A DNA stretch of 64,000 nucleotides from Trochalopteron elliotii (Eukaryota; Chordata; Aves; Passeriformes; Leiothrichidae), in the NCBI GenBank assembly GCA_024734555.1, contig JANPWX010000444.1, positions 744,001 through 808,000 of the forward strand. Direction: 5' to 3'. Position numbers and translations under genes: made by a program. The notes below the pieces were generated by a model. It made no database searches and had not been told where the DNA came from. It was given only the letters and a program-made list of their open reading frames with translations. Below are positions 38,201-49,310 of the stretch, piece after piece (the first letter of the stretch is position 1; the number at the start of each line of letters is the position of its first letter).

Positions 38201-41200
38201 GCAGCTTCTCTGAGGGAGGACAGAGCTTTGTGATTATGTTGTGGCGGGGGTGAGGGGGGTGTTTTTTTTCTTGTTATATATATTGCTCTTTAGTTATACA
38301 ATCGCTCATTGCCTCTGTTGTTGCTTTCCACTGGTTTCCTGACAATGCAAGTGGCAATGGGCAAGTTGAGTCTATTTTTTTATTTTATTTGCCTTTGACT
38401 GGAATAATACTCATAAATTGCTGTTTTATTTATTATCACTACCAACATCCTTCTGAGTAATAAAAGCTCTCCACTTTTCAAAGACTTCTCTAATCCCTAC
38501 TGCTATCAGATCCTATGTCCTCCTAGGACTGAAGCTCATTCATTGTAGTCTTTGGTACTGAGTATCTGTCTTCAGGCATTGGTACCTGAAGGAAGTGGCT
38601 TTTCTCTTTAGAGGGAATTAGTCTGTTTTTTATTGTAATTTAAAGTCGGAAAGGAAGAGAAGATTTGAGCTTCTAAGAATGCAGTAAATAAAATCTTTTA
38701 GGGAATGAAGGGTCAAACAGAAATACAAGCCTTTTGGTCTCCAAGAAGAATTATCCATTTGGGCCATGTGGGTACCAGCAATAGTAGCCACAGCCAACAA
38801 TGGTGCCAGAAAAAGAGTTGAGAACCAGCCTCATACGTAGATGTTGTGAGGCATTTTTAATAGAAATATCCTTTCTAGGTATTGACATTTGGCTGTTAAA
38901 TGTTGCCAGACATTCCCTATAGTGACAGCAGATGTTGAACATACTGTTCTGTTGGATGAGGAAGGTGAGCAAAAAATAAATTGTAGATGTTATCAAAACC
39001 ATAAAGCATTGCTTATGGTCAGGTTTTACACGATCTGAAATGTTTTACTTAGATGAAGATTCAAACATAACTTGTGCGTGTTGAGAGTTCATTTATTTAA
39101 ATAGTTTGACTGAATAAACAGTAGCAATTCTTGGATGATGTAAAATACATTACTGTTAAGAGAATTTATTTGAACAAACTGAAGGTAATTTGAGGAGGTC
39201 AAGGAAGCTAGTCTACCTTAATATTGTTTAACTAGACATTTTTCTCACTGCACCACTGAAGTGTTGATGGGAATAGTTGTTAGCAGTAGTAGTTATTCAT
39301 CTCCCAACCGATACTTTTCACAGCTTTAATGAAAGGATAAACATAAATTAAGATTAATTCACATTCACCATCATTTCCATTTCAATTACCATGATTGATA
39401 TATATGTTTTTGTGAAATTTCTATCAGAGATCTCCTGAAGCTGAATAGGACAGTTGGGCAGGGACCTACCTCTTTTAGGTGCCTTGGAAATGTAGCAGTT
39501 CTCCTATGCTGCCATCTCCAGTGGTCTGGAGTCTGCTATGCTTTGCAGCATGGCAAATTGATCTACTACAAGAATACAGGAAGAACATGCACTTGTTTTC
39601 CAGCTGCAGTTAGCTCCATTCACAGACTCATACTTATTTCATTTTCTAAGATCTATCAGTTCTCTCTGTGGCAGATTTTTATTTCAACTTCAGAAAAACA
39701 AGTTCATACTGTCGCCAGAGAACAGAAAAAACAAGATTCTTCTTATGTGTAATATGGTAATTAAGTTCATACTCTTTGTTCGGTCTATCTAAGAATCAGC
39801 TTACTAAGCAGGTGAATGCATCCCATAATGCTGTATTTTATATTTTCAAGCATTTAAAATTACCAATATTCTGATTACATTTGCATGATGCCTATATGAC
39901 GTGCTTTAAAGTTACAGATTTTTAAATAGCATTGCAAATACATCTCACCTAAAAATTAGTCTTTTTATACAATTCTACCAACTGGAGCTGGAATAAAAAG
40001 CAATGACCTTTTTTAAAGGTAATAAAGTCCCCAGGAGATGCAGAAATGTTCTTAAATGTATTTGGAAGACTTACTGAACACCTAAAAGGCAGCAGTGCAC
40101 TGTTGCCCTTCTTAAACACTATCAAAAACTAGTTTTTAAGACCTGGACCTAGTGTATTTGTCCTGATTGTGACTTAAGTCTTACAGCAAAACCTACTTAA
40201 TTTGATAAAGTAGATGTCCTGAAAACTGAAATTAGTCTCTTTGTTATCACTTGTTAAATTTTACTACAAGGTGTCACTGAAGTTATCTTCTTCCATAAAC
40301 TGAACTATAATTCCCACTAAAATTAAGACTTTGTTAATTCCCATACAGATTATTTTATCAGTAATGGATATTTCTTAATACTTTAAAAAAATTTTAACTT
40401 GTGCAGATGCAAATACTAAAAATTTAAAAAATGCAGTATGGTGTAGTTCAAGCATTATTCATCCAGAATTGGTTTGATCGAAGTCCACTATACTGCTGTT
40501 TTACAAAAGCTTTTGTAATTGTGCAACTGATGTATTAGGTGATAACTTACTGTCTTCTTTATATTATTCTTCAGGTTTTCAAAGCACCTTCCAAATGTTT
40601 CCTTCTGGATTTTTTTTAAATGCTGCCAATCTGAAGTCATCTCCTCTAGAAAATTGAATTATTTGAATATTTTCCACTTGTGTATTAAATGTTGTAGCAA
40701 ACAAACCGGCACATAACAGGGTTTAACATGAAAAATGTTAATTGTCATGCCATAGCTATTGTATTCATTTTACACATAATAATTATTTAGCAGTATAATC
40801 GAATGCTGGAAGACAAAAATGAAATCCAAACTTAAATTGGTGATAGGTTTTTCCTATGTCCTTCCATTAGTTTTGGTTGGATCTGTAAAAGAAGTGCTTT
40901 GCTTTGCTTTGCCCTGTGTAGCTGTTTGAGATCACGGTGCCGCTGTCGCACGGCCCCAAGCCCGTGACGGTCAGCTTTGCCAACCACACGTCCTGCCGCT
41001 GCATGTCCAAGCTGGATGTCTACAGACAAGTCCACTCCATCATCAGACGTTCCTTGCCAGCAGCACAAACCCAGTAAGTATGAGCCTTCCCTTTCCTGAC
41101 ACATTATCAGCAAGCCTGTGTAATTCAGATTTAAAATACTGCTGGGAAGTTTCACAGTTAGGATAAGTGAACTGTGCCCAGCAGTAGCAGAATACATTCT

Positions 41201-44200
41201 GTAAGGGAGCTGCCATTATTTTACACAAAGAGAATTTTACTAAATTAACATCACCTTTTTACCCAGTAGATAAACTGGAGAGAGATGATTTAAAACTGAA
41301 GAATAACCTGTGTGGGATTTGCTTGATGAAAGAGCTGCAATCCAACTGAGACTTAAAGAAAACATCAGCAAAATCAATTTCTTTTTAAAAGAAAAGCTAA
41401 AAATATCTTTGTAAATAATTAGGAGACAACATTTTCCTCTCAATCTGTACTTCCATATTTCAAATGCTTTTTTTAAAGGCTTGTTTTTTAGGGAATCTTT
41501 AACTTACAAATCTTTTTAGACATCTTCATATGCCAGAGGTGCATGTAAAATAGAATGAAAAGGGAAAATAAAGGGTTGATTGGCATTCCACAGGAGTAGT
41601 ATATTGATTTTTTTGTGCCTATTATTTTGGATGAAAAATGTCACAGAACAATCTGGCACCAGGAATGTGATTTTAAGTTATTAAAACAGTTGAAGATCTC
41701 CTTCCTTAATTTAGAGGTCTGAGTGATGATTTGATGATGTATAAATATTTAGGAGGTCAAAAATACATAATAGACTAACAGTTGCTTTGAGGAAGAATCA
41801 ATAACTAGAAGCCAAACTGGAATGAATTGACATTTTTAATAAGGTGAGTGAGTAGAACAAATTTCTTGGAGGTGTTAAGCATTTTCCTCAGTGGTTTCAT
41901 TCAGTTTAAGTCTGGATGTTTTCTGACACGTTCCTAAACATAGATTATATTCTGTTTGAGTTGAATTTATTTCATTTGTTCATCAAAAGATGGATCATAA
42001 ACAGTGGCTTGGAAATAAATCAATTAATAATTTTTAAATTACATAATTAACAGATTATTAAAAAACAAACCAAACCCAAGAGTCAAGAAGAAAGTCAAAT
42101 TATGTTGACTCCAGCTTCTCAGTGTTTCTAAATTAAGAGCAGTTGTAATGACCAGTGCAAGAGTTTATTCTAGCCAGGAAACAACTCCCTGTAGTTGAGG
42201 GAGGTGAGAGTACAGATACCAGACTTGGACCAGCTGTTTGTTTCAACAGAGGTAAGACAAATAGTTCTAGATCAGAATATATAAAAGTCTTCTGTACTTA
42301 AGTTTAGAATCTATGGCTTTGTGCAGTAAAACAAGCAGGCACATTTGGGGGTTTTTTGGTTGTTGTTTGGGTGGTTTGGGTTTTTTTTCACAGAATACAG
42401 TAATATGTAAATTATCTGTACTATTTCTCAAGTGAAATTGGAAGGCAGGCTAAAGGAAGCATATGCCAAGTGAGGCAGCAAGAGAGATCATTAGTGGAAT
42501 GAAATCAGGAGGCACCAGTTTGATAAAGCATGAAGTGATGCAGGGTGATGTTAAACCACAGCGGTCTTCACAAGCAGAGTGATTTAGTGGGTTGAAGGGG
42601 AGTGGTCTACTTGAATGATGATCATGGAAGAATTTCCCAGCACCTGCATTTTTGAATGTGTGAGTAATGGTGCCCAAGGGAATGAAAAGTGCATCAAATA
42701 TGTAATATAGGTGTTGTCTTAAAAGATTAGTAGGATTTTAGAACCACTACAGAAACAATGACTAAATGACACAGCCCGGATACATGAAGTTAGGCTTGGC
42801 TTGTTCAAAGATGTAATGTCAGCTGTGGTGATAAAGGAATTGCAAGCAAGGAAGATGAGATAATATACATAAATACTCTATCAGTGATTCACCAGATAGC
42901 TCAGTTCACTCATTCTTTCAAAAGGCAACAGCTGCTGTTTGGATTTTTTGCTTTCTTTGCTACCACTACCTTGGCTGCAAACTGTAGCAGGAAAAGAGGA
43001 CTGAAGTGTTAACTTGTTTGTTGTCTTTATTTTTAAAGTGAAGAGGCATCACTGCTGAAGTCCAAATCTTTAGGTTGGAGAAGGCTGGCCGGAATGAGTG
43101 ACTGATGAGAAAGTGTCAGCTGATGGCACATAACTTTCACATAAAATGGAATGGAATCTGATCAACTGATTTGATTTTTTAAAGTTTTGCCTACAGCTTT
43201 CATTCAGAAACTATTATCTGCTGTCTTTTGATATGTTAAATTTGAAAACATTTTTATATTTCAAAAAACAACATGGAAAATGATGGCTGTTTACCATGCA
43301 GTATTTGGCAAGCAAAAGAATTTTTATACTCTTACATATGAGGCTTATATTCTAGGGTTAGGTCTGTTTCCAAACAATCAGCAAAATACAAATATTAGCT
43401 TATAGAAGCTGGAGCTAAAACTTGAAATGTGAGAAGGTTTCTTCAACAAATAGTTGAAAATCTCTGTAGTGGGGAGAGCCTTTAGTAACAGTTTTGACAG
43501 GAATAAAAAATTTAGGTATGAGTTTACACTCTTAGAAAGATATTTGCAATGGAGAGAAACTAAAGCAATCAGCAGCTAAAACATTTTTTTTTTCTCCTTA
43601 GTTCTTATGGTAGTATATCAACAGCATTTTTATTTCACAGGTGTCACGTGGCAAACAAGACCTGTCCAAAAAATCATATTTGGAATAATCAAATTTGCAG
43701 ATGTTTGTCACAGCATGATTTTGGTTTCTCTTCTTACCCTGGAGATTCTGGTAAGCATTTTCCCTTAAAGCATCAAACGTTGTTCTAAAGACAAGAAGTT
43801 GTAGTAATTATTTTTATCATTTTCTGTATCAATGCTACTACTGGTTGTTGTCTTTCTTTTGACATATGCTTGTTTTTGAAACACTATAAAAGTTATGGAT
43901 TTGCTTATTTCTTCACATAAAAATAAATGAGAGAGTAGAGACAAAATTCTGGTACTAATGCAACTTCTCTACTGCTTTTCTAGACACCTCTGAAGGATTC
44001 CATATTTGTGGACCAAACAAGGAGCTGGATGAAGAAACCTGTCAATGTGTCTGCAAAGGAGGCGTGCGGCCCTCGAGCTGTGGACCTCACAAAGAATTAG
44101 ACAGATCATCGTGTCAGTGCACGTGCAAAAACAAACTTATCCCTGCTTCCTGCGGGTCCAACAAGGAATTTGATGAAGAAAAGTGCCAGTGTGTATGTAA

Positions 44201-47200
44201 AAAGACCTGTCCTAGACATCAGCCACTAAATCCTGCAAAATGCGTCTGTGAATGTATAGAATCTCCCAATAAATGCTTCTTGAAAGGAAAAAGGTTCCAT
44301 CACCAAACATGCAGGTAAAACCTCAGTTTTTACTTTTTTATTGTGTTCAGGGCTTAAAATTTTGGGTTGTGACATTGGCTGTCTTGTTGAGTTGCTTTGT
44401 AGACTTAAGAAAACAGCAAGCCTGTCGTCAGTTCAGTTCTACCTTCTATGACTTCTGTAACCTCTAAAAGGAAGCTACTAGGCATAAAAATTATTCTAAA
44501 GCATGTTCAGCAGCTGTTATGACTGCTTCCTGGAACTTTTCTTCCTTTCTCTTTTCTTTTCCTGGTGAAAATGAATTCTAAGTTCAAGCTCCCTGTATCT
44601 TATCATACTTAAAATTGCACTCTGTTTTACTCCAAGAACAGAAAACTTCAATTCAAGTAACTCAAATATTCAGATAACTCAAATATTCCTAATCAGATTT
44701 CAGTGCTTAGTTCTGGAGATAATATCTTTCATTTCCACTTCCTAAATTTTGGAATCACCCAGCTCAGGGTGATTTTTGTCAAAAGTAGACATATATAACT
44801 ATAAAACAGACTGCCCACATTCATGATTTCAAATAAAATTTAGTCAGGAAGAAAATTCTGCAATTTCTTTATATACCCCAGGACCCCTTTTTTCCATGAC
44901 TGCTATACCCACAGCATTAGCAGTCTCTATATAAAAATACGAATGACTTTGGGTTCTGAGAAACAAACAGTATTTTTTTTGCTTTGTACATTATGTGAGG
45001 AAAGTTTTCCTGTAAAGTTCTCTTGTAAATGTCTTGAACAAATCTCTCAATTAAATTAATTTTTTAAAATTTCCTAAACAATGCCATTTGGGGCAGAAAG
45101 ATCACTTATTTCTAGTATTGGGGAAGCATTTCTATTATATGAATGACAAATAACAATTCAGGCACTGCAAATGGAAAATAGCAAATTGAGACATTTAAAT
45201 GTCTGTGTATGATGCTTATCAAAAATAAACCCTATGTAATATTTAATCAAAAATGTAATTAGTTGGAATAAATATATTGCTATATATATACACATTTGTT
45301 CATCTTCCTAATGAAAAAATGTCCAATATAAATAGTGACACTTGTGTTGAAGTCTCTAAAATGAGGGAAAATATTAACTGGCATTACTTGTTTACCAATA
45401 TTTGGCCTTTTAAGTGAAATAGAAGACTTGTTAGAAACATCAGAAACATATTTCTTCTCTATGATTCAACTCAAATAATTTCAATTTTATGTTTGCAGAG
45501 GAAAAGAAACCAGGTTGGTTACATAAGCTTTACATATTACAAAGCCTTTGCACTATAGGTTTTACTTCCAGCCATGCTGCAAATATAAACCACCTACATT
45601 TTAAAAGAACATTCGCAACTGGAGAAGTCAGGCACTTAAGAAGCTAAGAAATACCATAATAAATATCTGATGTTGATTTAAAGACTTAGTATTTGAGGGA
45701 GGAAATTAAGTTCAGCCTTTTTCTCTTTTGTTGTGGTTGAATATGATAAAGAGTTTGAATCACGCTCTCACTTCCAAGGACAGTATGATATAGGATGCTT
45801 TTACCTTTTTTCTAAGCTGTTTTTCTTTTGTCTTTGAGTGCAGAAAGAAAGGTTTATATATGTTGTTACTTTATGCCTCTAGAACCAGTAGCCCTGTAGA
45901 TGTTAGCACTGTCAAGGAAAACAGAGGGGACAAGCTCTCCTCCTTAAGAAAAAATTTAGCATAGGTTTCTCACATTTTGGCTCTGTCCAGCACAAGCTGT
46001 CTCAAAAAGGAATAAAAATCCTGCAACATCCTTTTTATCTCTGAAAGATCCCTTGCTCCTTTAAAACAGCATCAACTATATTTTCTATTTTTATTTATAT
46101 AATAAAAATAGAAAATATAATAATTATACAAATTTATTAAAAATTAATAGAAGTCTGACTCTGTTTAGCTTTGTGCTAGACGTGTGAGCCCTAGACATGA
46201 GCATAATCCTGTAGTCATGTCCTAGACAACTCCCTGTTCAACAAGAAGTGCTTGTAGGTTCTGTTTTTGAAGCACTAATATTTTTATGCACTGCACTTAA
46301 AATGCCTCTGCCTCTAGTGTTGCACCTTGCTTCAGGAACACAAAATCGTCTATAAAGCACAGGATGGATAGGGGAAAAAAAAAGCTCTCAGCACACTGCT
46401 TTTTAAGGTAATCATGCTGTTTATCAGCCCAAGAAATAGCATTTTCACTTGTTTCATCTGTGAAGTTGTTAGACTGCCCAGAGTGACCATCTGGGCATTC
46501 TGCACAGCAAAAATTCACGATTATTGACCATAAAGAGAAAGTTGCTGCTGCTTTGCCCAGCACTATGAATAGTGACTAAATATCTGTCTTAGCTCCAGTG
46601 TGCTCAGATTATCCTCATTGAAACAGACCTCTGTCACATGAAACCACTCTGTAAACAGCATTCAGGTCTATTGTTCAGCAGTTTCCTAAGGAAACCACAT
46701 TTATGTAGTTACAATGACTCTGCTGCTATTCACCCTGTGCTACTACCTCTAAAATTAATTTTGGTCAGTTTTGGCTGGGCCAGATAACTAGGAACTTCAT
46801 CTGCTAAGCACTTTAGAGGAGGAGAGGGACTTTTCTTGCTCCGTTGAAATGTCCCAAATGACAAGACTGAAGTAACCTGACCTTGACTGCTGCTAGACAC
46901 AAACTCACATGGGAGAGGCGCTGTATTGCACTCCCAGCTGCAAGTTGAAGTTCACAAGGAGGCATGACTCCTAAACAAAGTGAGCTCCTCATGCTTAATG
47001 TTTGCATGACTGCTTTTCGTTGTGTACAGTCATAGGTGTGTGGAAGAGTTTGGCTTTGCCTCTTTTTCTCCTTATTTCATTTTACTGTCATTCAGTACAT
47101 GAAATGGTCTAAATTTTCATGGCAGAAACAGCAAAAAGGTGAGTTCAGTGTTTCATCCACTGCATCTCTGTGGAGTACCTTTTTCCCAGAACAGATATCC

Positions 47201-48911
47201 TGCTGATTGCCTATTTGCTCACAACATTAGATCCTTTCACAAACCTTTTTGTTGCCTTTACCACTATTTCCAAGTGTTTGGGGGAATAGATCAGTAGGGC
47301 TTTGAGAGATTCCCATGAGCTGCTACACTGATTTCAAATATCTGTTCAGTGGCACAAAATAATGTTACTCCCTTAATTACAGAGACCACAGTGGTGAACT
47401 AATCTATGATAAATGACATTGAAAACACTGAACATGATGTGACTAGTTAATAAATGTCCCATTTGCAATCTTCCTCATTCCTTATCACTTTCCTCTTAGC
47501 AATATTCATTGGTTGAACTAGATGGTGTGAATTAATGTAACTGTAGTGCAGACCTGGTATCATAAACAAATTATTGCAAAGTAGTAACTTAGTATCCAAG
47601 ACAAGCACACAACATGCTAACTTATTTGCAACAATTAGAGTATCCACAAGCCTGAAACAAGAATTAACTAGGGAAGAAGAGAGTGGCATTGCACAATTTA
47701 TCATGTTGTATATATGTAAGTAAGAGTTATCGTAATAAATCATAGTATCAGTGTTTCACAAACAGGCACACATTATTTAAGTACGAGTTTTAAGTATAAC
47801 TGTGCTGAAATTCAAGACATATACTTTTGTCTTTTGACTCATTGCCAGTGTCTGAAAAAATCACAGACTTGTACTTTGTCTCCATTATACACCACAAACT
47901 ATTTAGCATTGTTATTGTAAGGTTATTTTGGGTCAAGTTCTTGTTTTAATAGAAAAATTAAATAGGAAAAGGAAGGGTTCAGGGACAACCAGCGATATTA
48001 TCTTTGTATAAGTTCTATTTTGCAGTCAAGGAATTGGTGAGGAAAACTGCTGCTGCATAGAGAAGATGGGATTTGTGGTTCAGTGCTGTATTTCTGTTAA
48101 ACTTATTTTAATCGGGTAGATACTAATTCTGTTCTTTTTCCATTAAGATGTATCAGAAACGTGATAAAGAGGCACTGATTTTTCTTCAGAATGCACACAG
48201 ATGCACTATGAATGTAGAGATATTCCCACTGGCTCAGAGACTTGCTGTGGGAATTTGCAACTTGAAAGGAAGTATATTCTCATTTTCAAGATGAGAGCCC
48301 CAGTGTAACATGTGTAGACAAACCTCTCTCAGGCTTACTGAAGTAGTCAATAAGATGAGAAACAGTCCTGGGTAGGAGGATGATAGATTTGGTTATCACC
48401 TGATTCTGGATTACTGTCTCCAATTTGCAGCATGCAGTAGGTTATAATAAACCAATCTGAGTACAGAAATATATCCCATTTTCAAACGAAAACTTTAAAA
48501 AGTACTACTCAAGATTAGAATCCAACTACAACCAGCAGTGTGATAAAAAAGATCCATATGTATCTGTCGCAATAGAACAATTTCTCTTCAGTATCATTCA
48601 TTATTGTTTCATTGTCTTTTGTGAAGAATAGTTCAACTAAAATTGTTGCAAGAACATAAAAAGTTAAAATACATGTATTTGTAGGAATTAAATATTCCGT
48701 TGAGAAATGGCAATGTTAAGGCACACAGATTTCCCCTTCAGGTAAGTGTAAATGATGGTGTTATATTAATGCCCTCTTTCTTTTCCCTTTGTTTAGTTGT
48801 TACAGACCTCCGTGTACAGTGCGGACAAAACGCTGCGAGGCTGGATTTTACTTCAGTGAAGAAGTGTGCCGCTGTGTACCTACATACTGGAAAAGACCAC
48901 TTATGAATTAG
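32082..48911 (+). CDS. VEGFC: VEGF-C growth factor, exons 2-7 (5'-incomplete gene in window)
   Basis: Spliced coding region of six exons: 32082-32295, 33778-33968, 40922-41073, 43641-43750, 43984-44314, 48797-48911 (1113 nt, 370 residues plus TAG). VEGF-C is a secreted dimeric ligand of VEGFR-3 and VEGFR-2 that drives lymphatic vessel growth. Seen here: an N-terminal propeptide, a PDGF/VEGF cystine-knot domain with the RCGGCC core, the FAA/AHYN and HSIIRR/SL processing sites, and a C-terminal tail of repeated C-x10-C-x-C-x-C units. It is VEGFC rather than VEGFD because the long tail ends in the CRCVPTYWKRP block and the cystine-knot exons match VEGF-C more closely. All junctions are GT-AG and phase-compatible (0/1, 1/0, 0/2, 2/1, 1/2), with no frameshift or internal stop. 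Residue numbers below assume a 49-codon exon 1, as in the human gene. Exon 1, with the start codon and signal peptide, is upstream of this window. Confidence 0.97.
32296..33777 (+). other. VEGFC: VEGFC intron 2
   Basis: A 1482-nt intron between the propeptide exon and the cystine-knot exon, with GTAAGT donor and TTGGCAG acceptor. About one third is a sense-oriented CR1 fragment (33023-33518). The rest is AT-rich sequence without recognisable features. A long open frame at 32831-33220 is half CR1 and not a VEGFC exon. Confidence 0.9.
33023..33518 (+). mobile_element. CR1 LINE fragment in VEGFC intron 2
   Basis: Sense CR1 of about 500 bp reaching the 3' end: TTGGAGCAGGTCCAGAAGAG, GGCTGTGAGGATATTCAGAG, GAGCTGGGGCTGCCCAGCCT, GGAATAGGTTGCCCAGTGAG, GGAAACATTCAAGGTCATTC, then GTTGGACTAGGTGACAGGTG and TAAAGGTCCTTTCCAACAC. 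It is more similar to consensus-like CR1 phrases than the 13880-15382 copy, so probably younger. It sits in the same orientation as the gene. Confidence 0.9.
33778..33968 (+). CDS. VEGFC: VEGFC exon 3: first half of VEGF homology domain
   Basis: The acceptor is TTGGCAG before 33778 and the donor is GTAAGT at 33969. The exon is 191 nt and completes Ser121 from exon 2, ending in phase 0 after Thr184. It encodes residues 121-184, the core of the receptor-binding domain: KTQCMPREVCVDVG, then NTFFKPPC, then YRCGGCCNSEG. Cysteines at 131, 137, 156, 162, 165, 166 and 173 fall where VEGF-C has its cystine-knot and inter-subunit cysteines. The N-linked sequon N175-I-S is conserved in position, although mammals use NTS. 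An antisense open frame covering 33663-33998 is a shadow of this exon. Confidence 0.97.
36735..36830 (+). mobile_element. possible old CR1 remnant
   Basis: The phrases ACATTTAGAGGAAATTTTTT, CACAGGAAACAAG and GAAATTGCTTGCCAGC recall the CR1 segment before the 3' UTR. The match is short and diverged, without a 3' tail, and may be coincidental. Confidence 0.3.
37688..37805 (+). mobile_element. CR1 LINE 3'-end fragment
   Basis: A short sense CR1 terminus: GGGGCTTTGAGTAACCTGGT, CTAGTGGAAGGTGTCCCTGC, CCATGGCAGAGGGGTTCTGA, ATGATCTCTAAGGTCCTTTC and CAAACCAAGCCATTCACTGA. About 118 bp remain, in VEGFC intron 3. Confidence 0.88.
40922..41073 (+). CDS. VEGFC: VEGFC exon 4: second half of VEGF homology domain and furin site
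   Basis: The acceptor is GTGTAG before 40922 and the donor is GTAAGT at 41074. The exon is 152 nt, starting in phase 0 and leaving two bases. It encodes residues 185-234: LFEITVPL, FANHTSCRCM with sequon N205-H-T and the last knot cysteines C209 and C211, then DVYRQVHSIIRRSLP. The dibasic R226-R227 before Ser228 is the known proprotein-convertase (furin-type) cut between the growth-factor domain and the C-terminal propeptide. Base composition is odd: 29 of the first 31 codons end in G or C, and there are nine CpGs in 152 nt, set in AT-rich introns. An antisense frame at 40832-41197 is a shadow of this GC-rich block. Confidence 0.96.
41074..43640 (+). other. VEGFC: VEGFC intron 4
   Basis: A 2567-nt intron with GTAAGT donor and TTTCACAG acceptor. 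It carries a G/T-rich low-complexity run at about 42347-42389. No repeats of recognisable family and no additional coding exon are visible. Confidence 0.88.
42347..42389. repeat. G/T-rich low-complexity tract
   Basis: A T/G-only run (GGGGGTTTTTTGGTTGTTG and so on) in VEGFC intron 4, similar in style to the tract at 28351-28423. Confidence 0.8.
43641..43750 (+). CDS. VEGFC: VEGFC exon 5: start of C-terminal propeptide
   Basis: The acceptor is TTTCACAG before 43641 and the donor is GTAAGC at 43751. The exon is 110 nt; its first base completes Gln235 and its last base opens an Asp codon finished in exon 6. It encodes VANKTCPKNHIWNNQICRC followed by a variable acidic and aromatic linker. Sequon N240-K-T and the C-x6-C-x10-C-x-C spacing match VEGF-C. 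No ATG-initiated frame of useful length covers it, so it was found by splice signals and homology. The linker after ICRC is the least conserved part of the protein. Confidence 0.94.
43751..43983 (+). other. VEGFC: VEGFC intron 5
   Basis: A short 233-nt intron between exons 5 and 6, with GTAAGC donor and a pyrimidine-rich CTTTTCTAG acceptor. Nothing else is seen in it. Confidence 0.9.
43984..44314 (+). CDS. VEGFC: VEGFC exon 6: BR3P-like cysteine repeats
   Basis: The acceptor is CTTTTCTAG before 43984 and the donor is CAG/GTAAAA at 44315. The exon is 331 nt and takes one base from exon 5 and leaves two bases for exon 7. It encodes most of the silk-like C-terminal domain: repeated units beginning CGPNKELDEETCQCVC, CGPHKELDRSSCQCTC and CGSNKEFDEEKCQCVC, then a diverged CPRHQPLNPAKCVCEC unit and KCFLKGKRFHHQTC. 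The C-x10-C-x-C-x-C pattern is the Balbiani-ring-3-protein-like repeat of VEGF-C and VEGF-D. In mammals this propeptide stays disulfide-linked to the N-terminal part after furin cutting and is removed on full maturation. The open frame begins upstream of the first ATG at 44064, so ATG-based calling truncates it. Confidence 0.96.
44315..48796 (+). other. VEGFC: VEGFC intron 6
   Basis: A 4482-nt AT-rich intron between the BR3P-repeat exon and the last exon. It contains a perfect AT-rich hairpin at 46077-46119 and a small tandem duplication with 17-nt period at 44658-44688. No transposon family was recognised and no extra exon is supported. Confidence 0.88.
46077..46119. repeat. AT-rich perfect hairpin, 19-bp arms
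   Basis: The left arm is TATATTTTCTATTTTTATT (46077-46095), the loop is five bases, and the right arm 46101-46119 is its exact reverse complement. It lies in VEGFC intron 6. Cruciform-prone AT palindromes like this can be unstable. Confidence 0.9.
48797..48911 (+). CDS. VEGFC: VEGFC exon 7: C-terminal end and stop codon
   Basis: The acceptor is TTTGTTTAG before 48797. The first base completes the Ser codon begun in exon 6, giving SCYRPPCTVRTKRCEAGF, then SEEVCRCVPTYWKRPLMN and TAG at 48909-48911. The CRCVPxYWKRP ending is diagnostic of VEGF-C. Coding length is 115 nt including the stop. The ATG frame listed at 48700-48906 runs in a different frame and is not the real reading frame. The exon continues into the 3' UTR. 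Confidence 0.96.
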
Positions 48912-49310
48912 CAAAGAGAGCACTACTTGCCGTATTGGTGTACATTTTTCCATTAGAACAACAGAGACTTTGCTAATATTTGGAATTAAATGTTCACCAG
49001 AGACCCTGTGGGGCTTTCAGAGACAGACTCGTGCTTTTCTCAAGATGGGGAAAGCAAACGTAGAAAACAACTGAAGCTCACGTTTTGTAAAGAACTCAAT
49101 AAGGACTTATCTTCTGTCAATGACCAAACAGCCTAGGTTCTCCTTCTTGTGATTTTTTTTTTTTAAGAGATAATGACTATATAATTTATTTCCACTAAAA
49201 CCATCGTGCAGCATTTCTGTTTATAGCAGTAACAATTGTTAAAGCTCACTGTGATCAATATTTTTATATCATGCAAAATATGTTTAAAATAAAATGGAAA
49301 TTGTATTATA
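48912..49310 (+). other. VEGFC: VEGFC 3' UTR
   Basis: This stretch follows the TAG stop directly and has no sustained frame. It includes a T-rich run at about 49149-49164, and is AT-rich from there on towards the AATAAA at 49288-49293. The length of about 400 nt agrees with the short 3' UTR known for mammalian VEGFC mRNA. The exact cleavage site cannot be fixed from sequence; I place the end 15-20 nt beyond the signal. Confidence 0.75.
49288..49293 (+). terminator. VEGFC: VEGFC polyadenylation signal AATAAA
   Basis: A canonical AATAAA hexamer lies 377 nt after the stop, followed at about 20-30 nt by AT/TG-rich sequence suitable for cleavage and downstream element binding. It is the first AATAAA after the stop codon. 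Further AATAAA motifs downstream could serve longer isoforms. Confidence 0.75.

Larger units (their letters stand above)
33969..40921 (+). other. VEGFC: VEGFC intron 3
   Basis: A 6953-nt AT-rich intron splitting the VEGF homology domain. It contains a CR1 3'-end fragment at 37688-37805, a possible very old CR1 remnant near 36735-36830, and T-rich runs such as 35208-35220 and 37918-37934. I see no other exon, RNA gene or strong conserved motif. Confidence 0.88.

Noticed and set aside
40832..41197. 121-codon antisense frame over VEGFC exon 4
   Set aside because: It is the reverse-strand shadow of the GC-rich exon and has no similarity of its own.
48700..48906. 68-codon ATG frame over the last exon as a VEGFC reading frame
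   Set aside because: Its frame differs from the one that continues exon 6; the real frame is SCYRPPC to the TAG at 48909.
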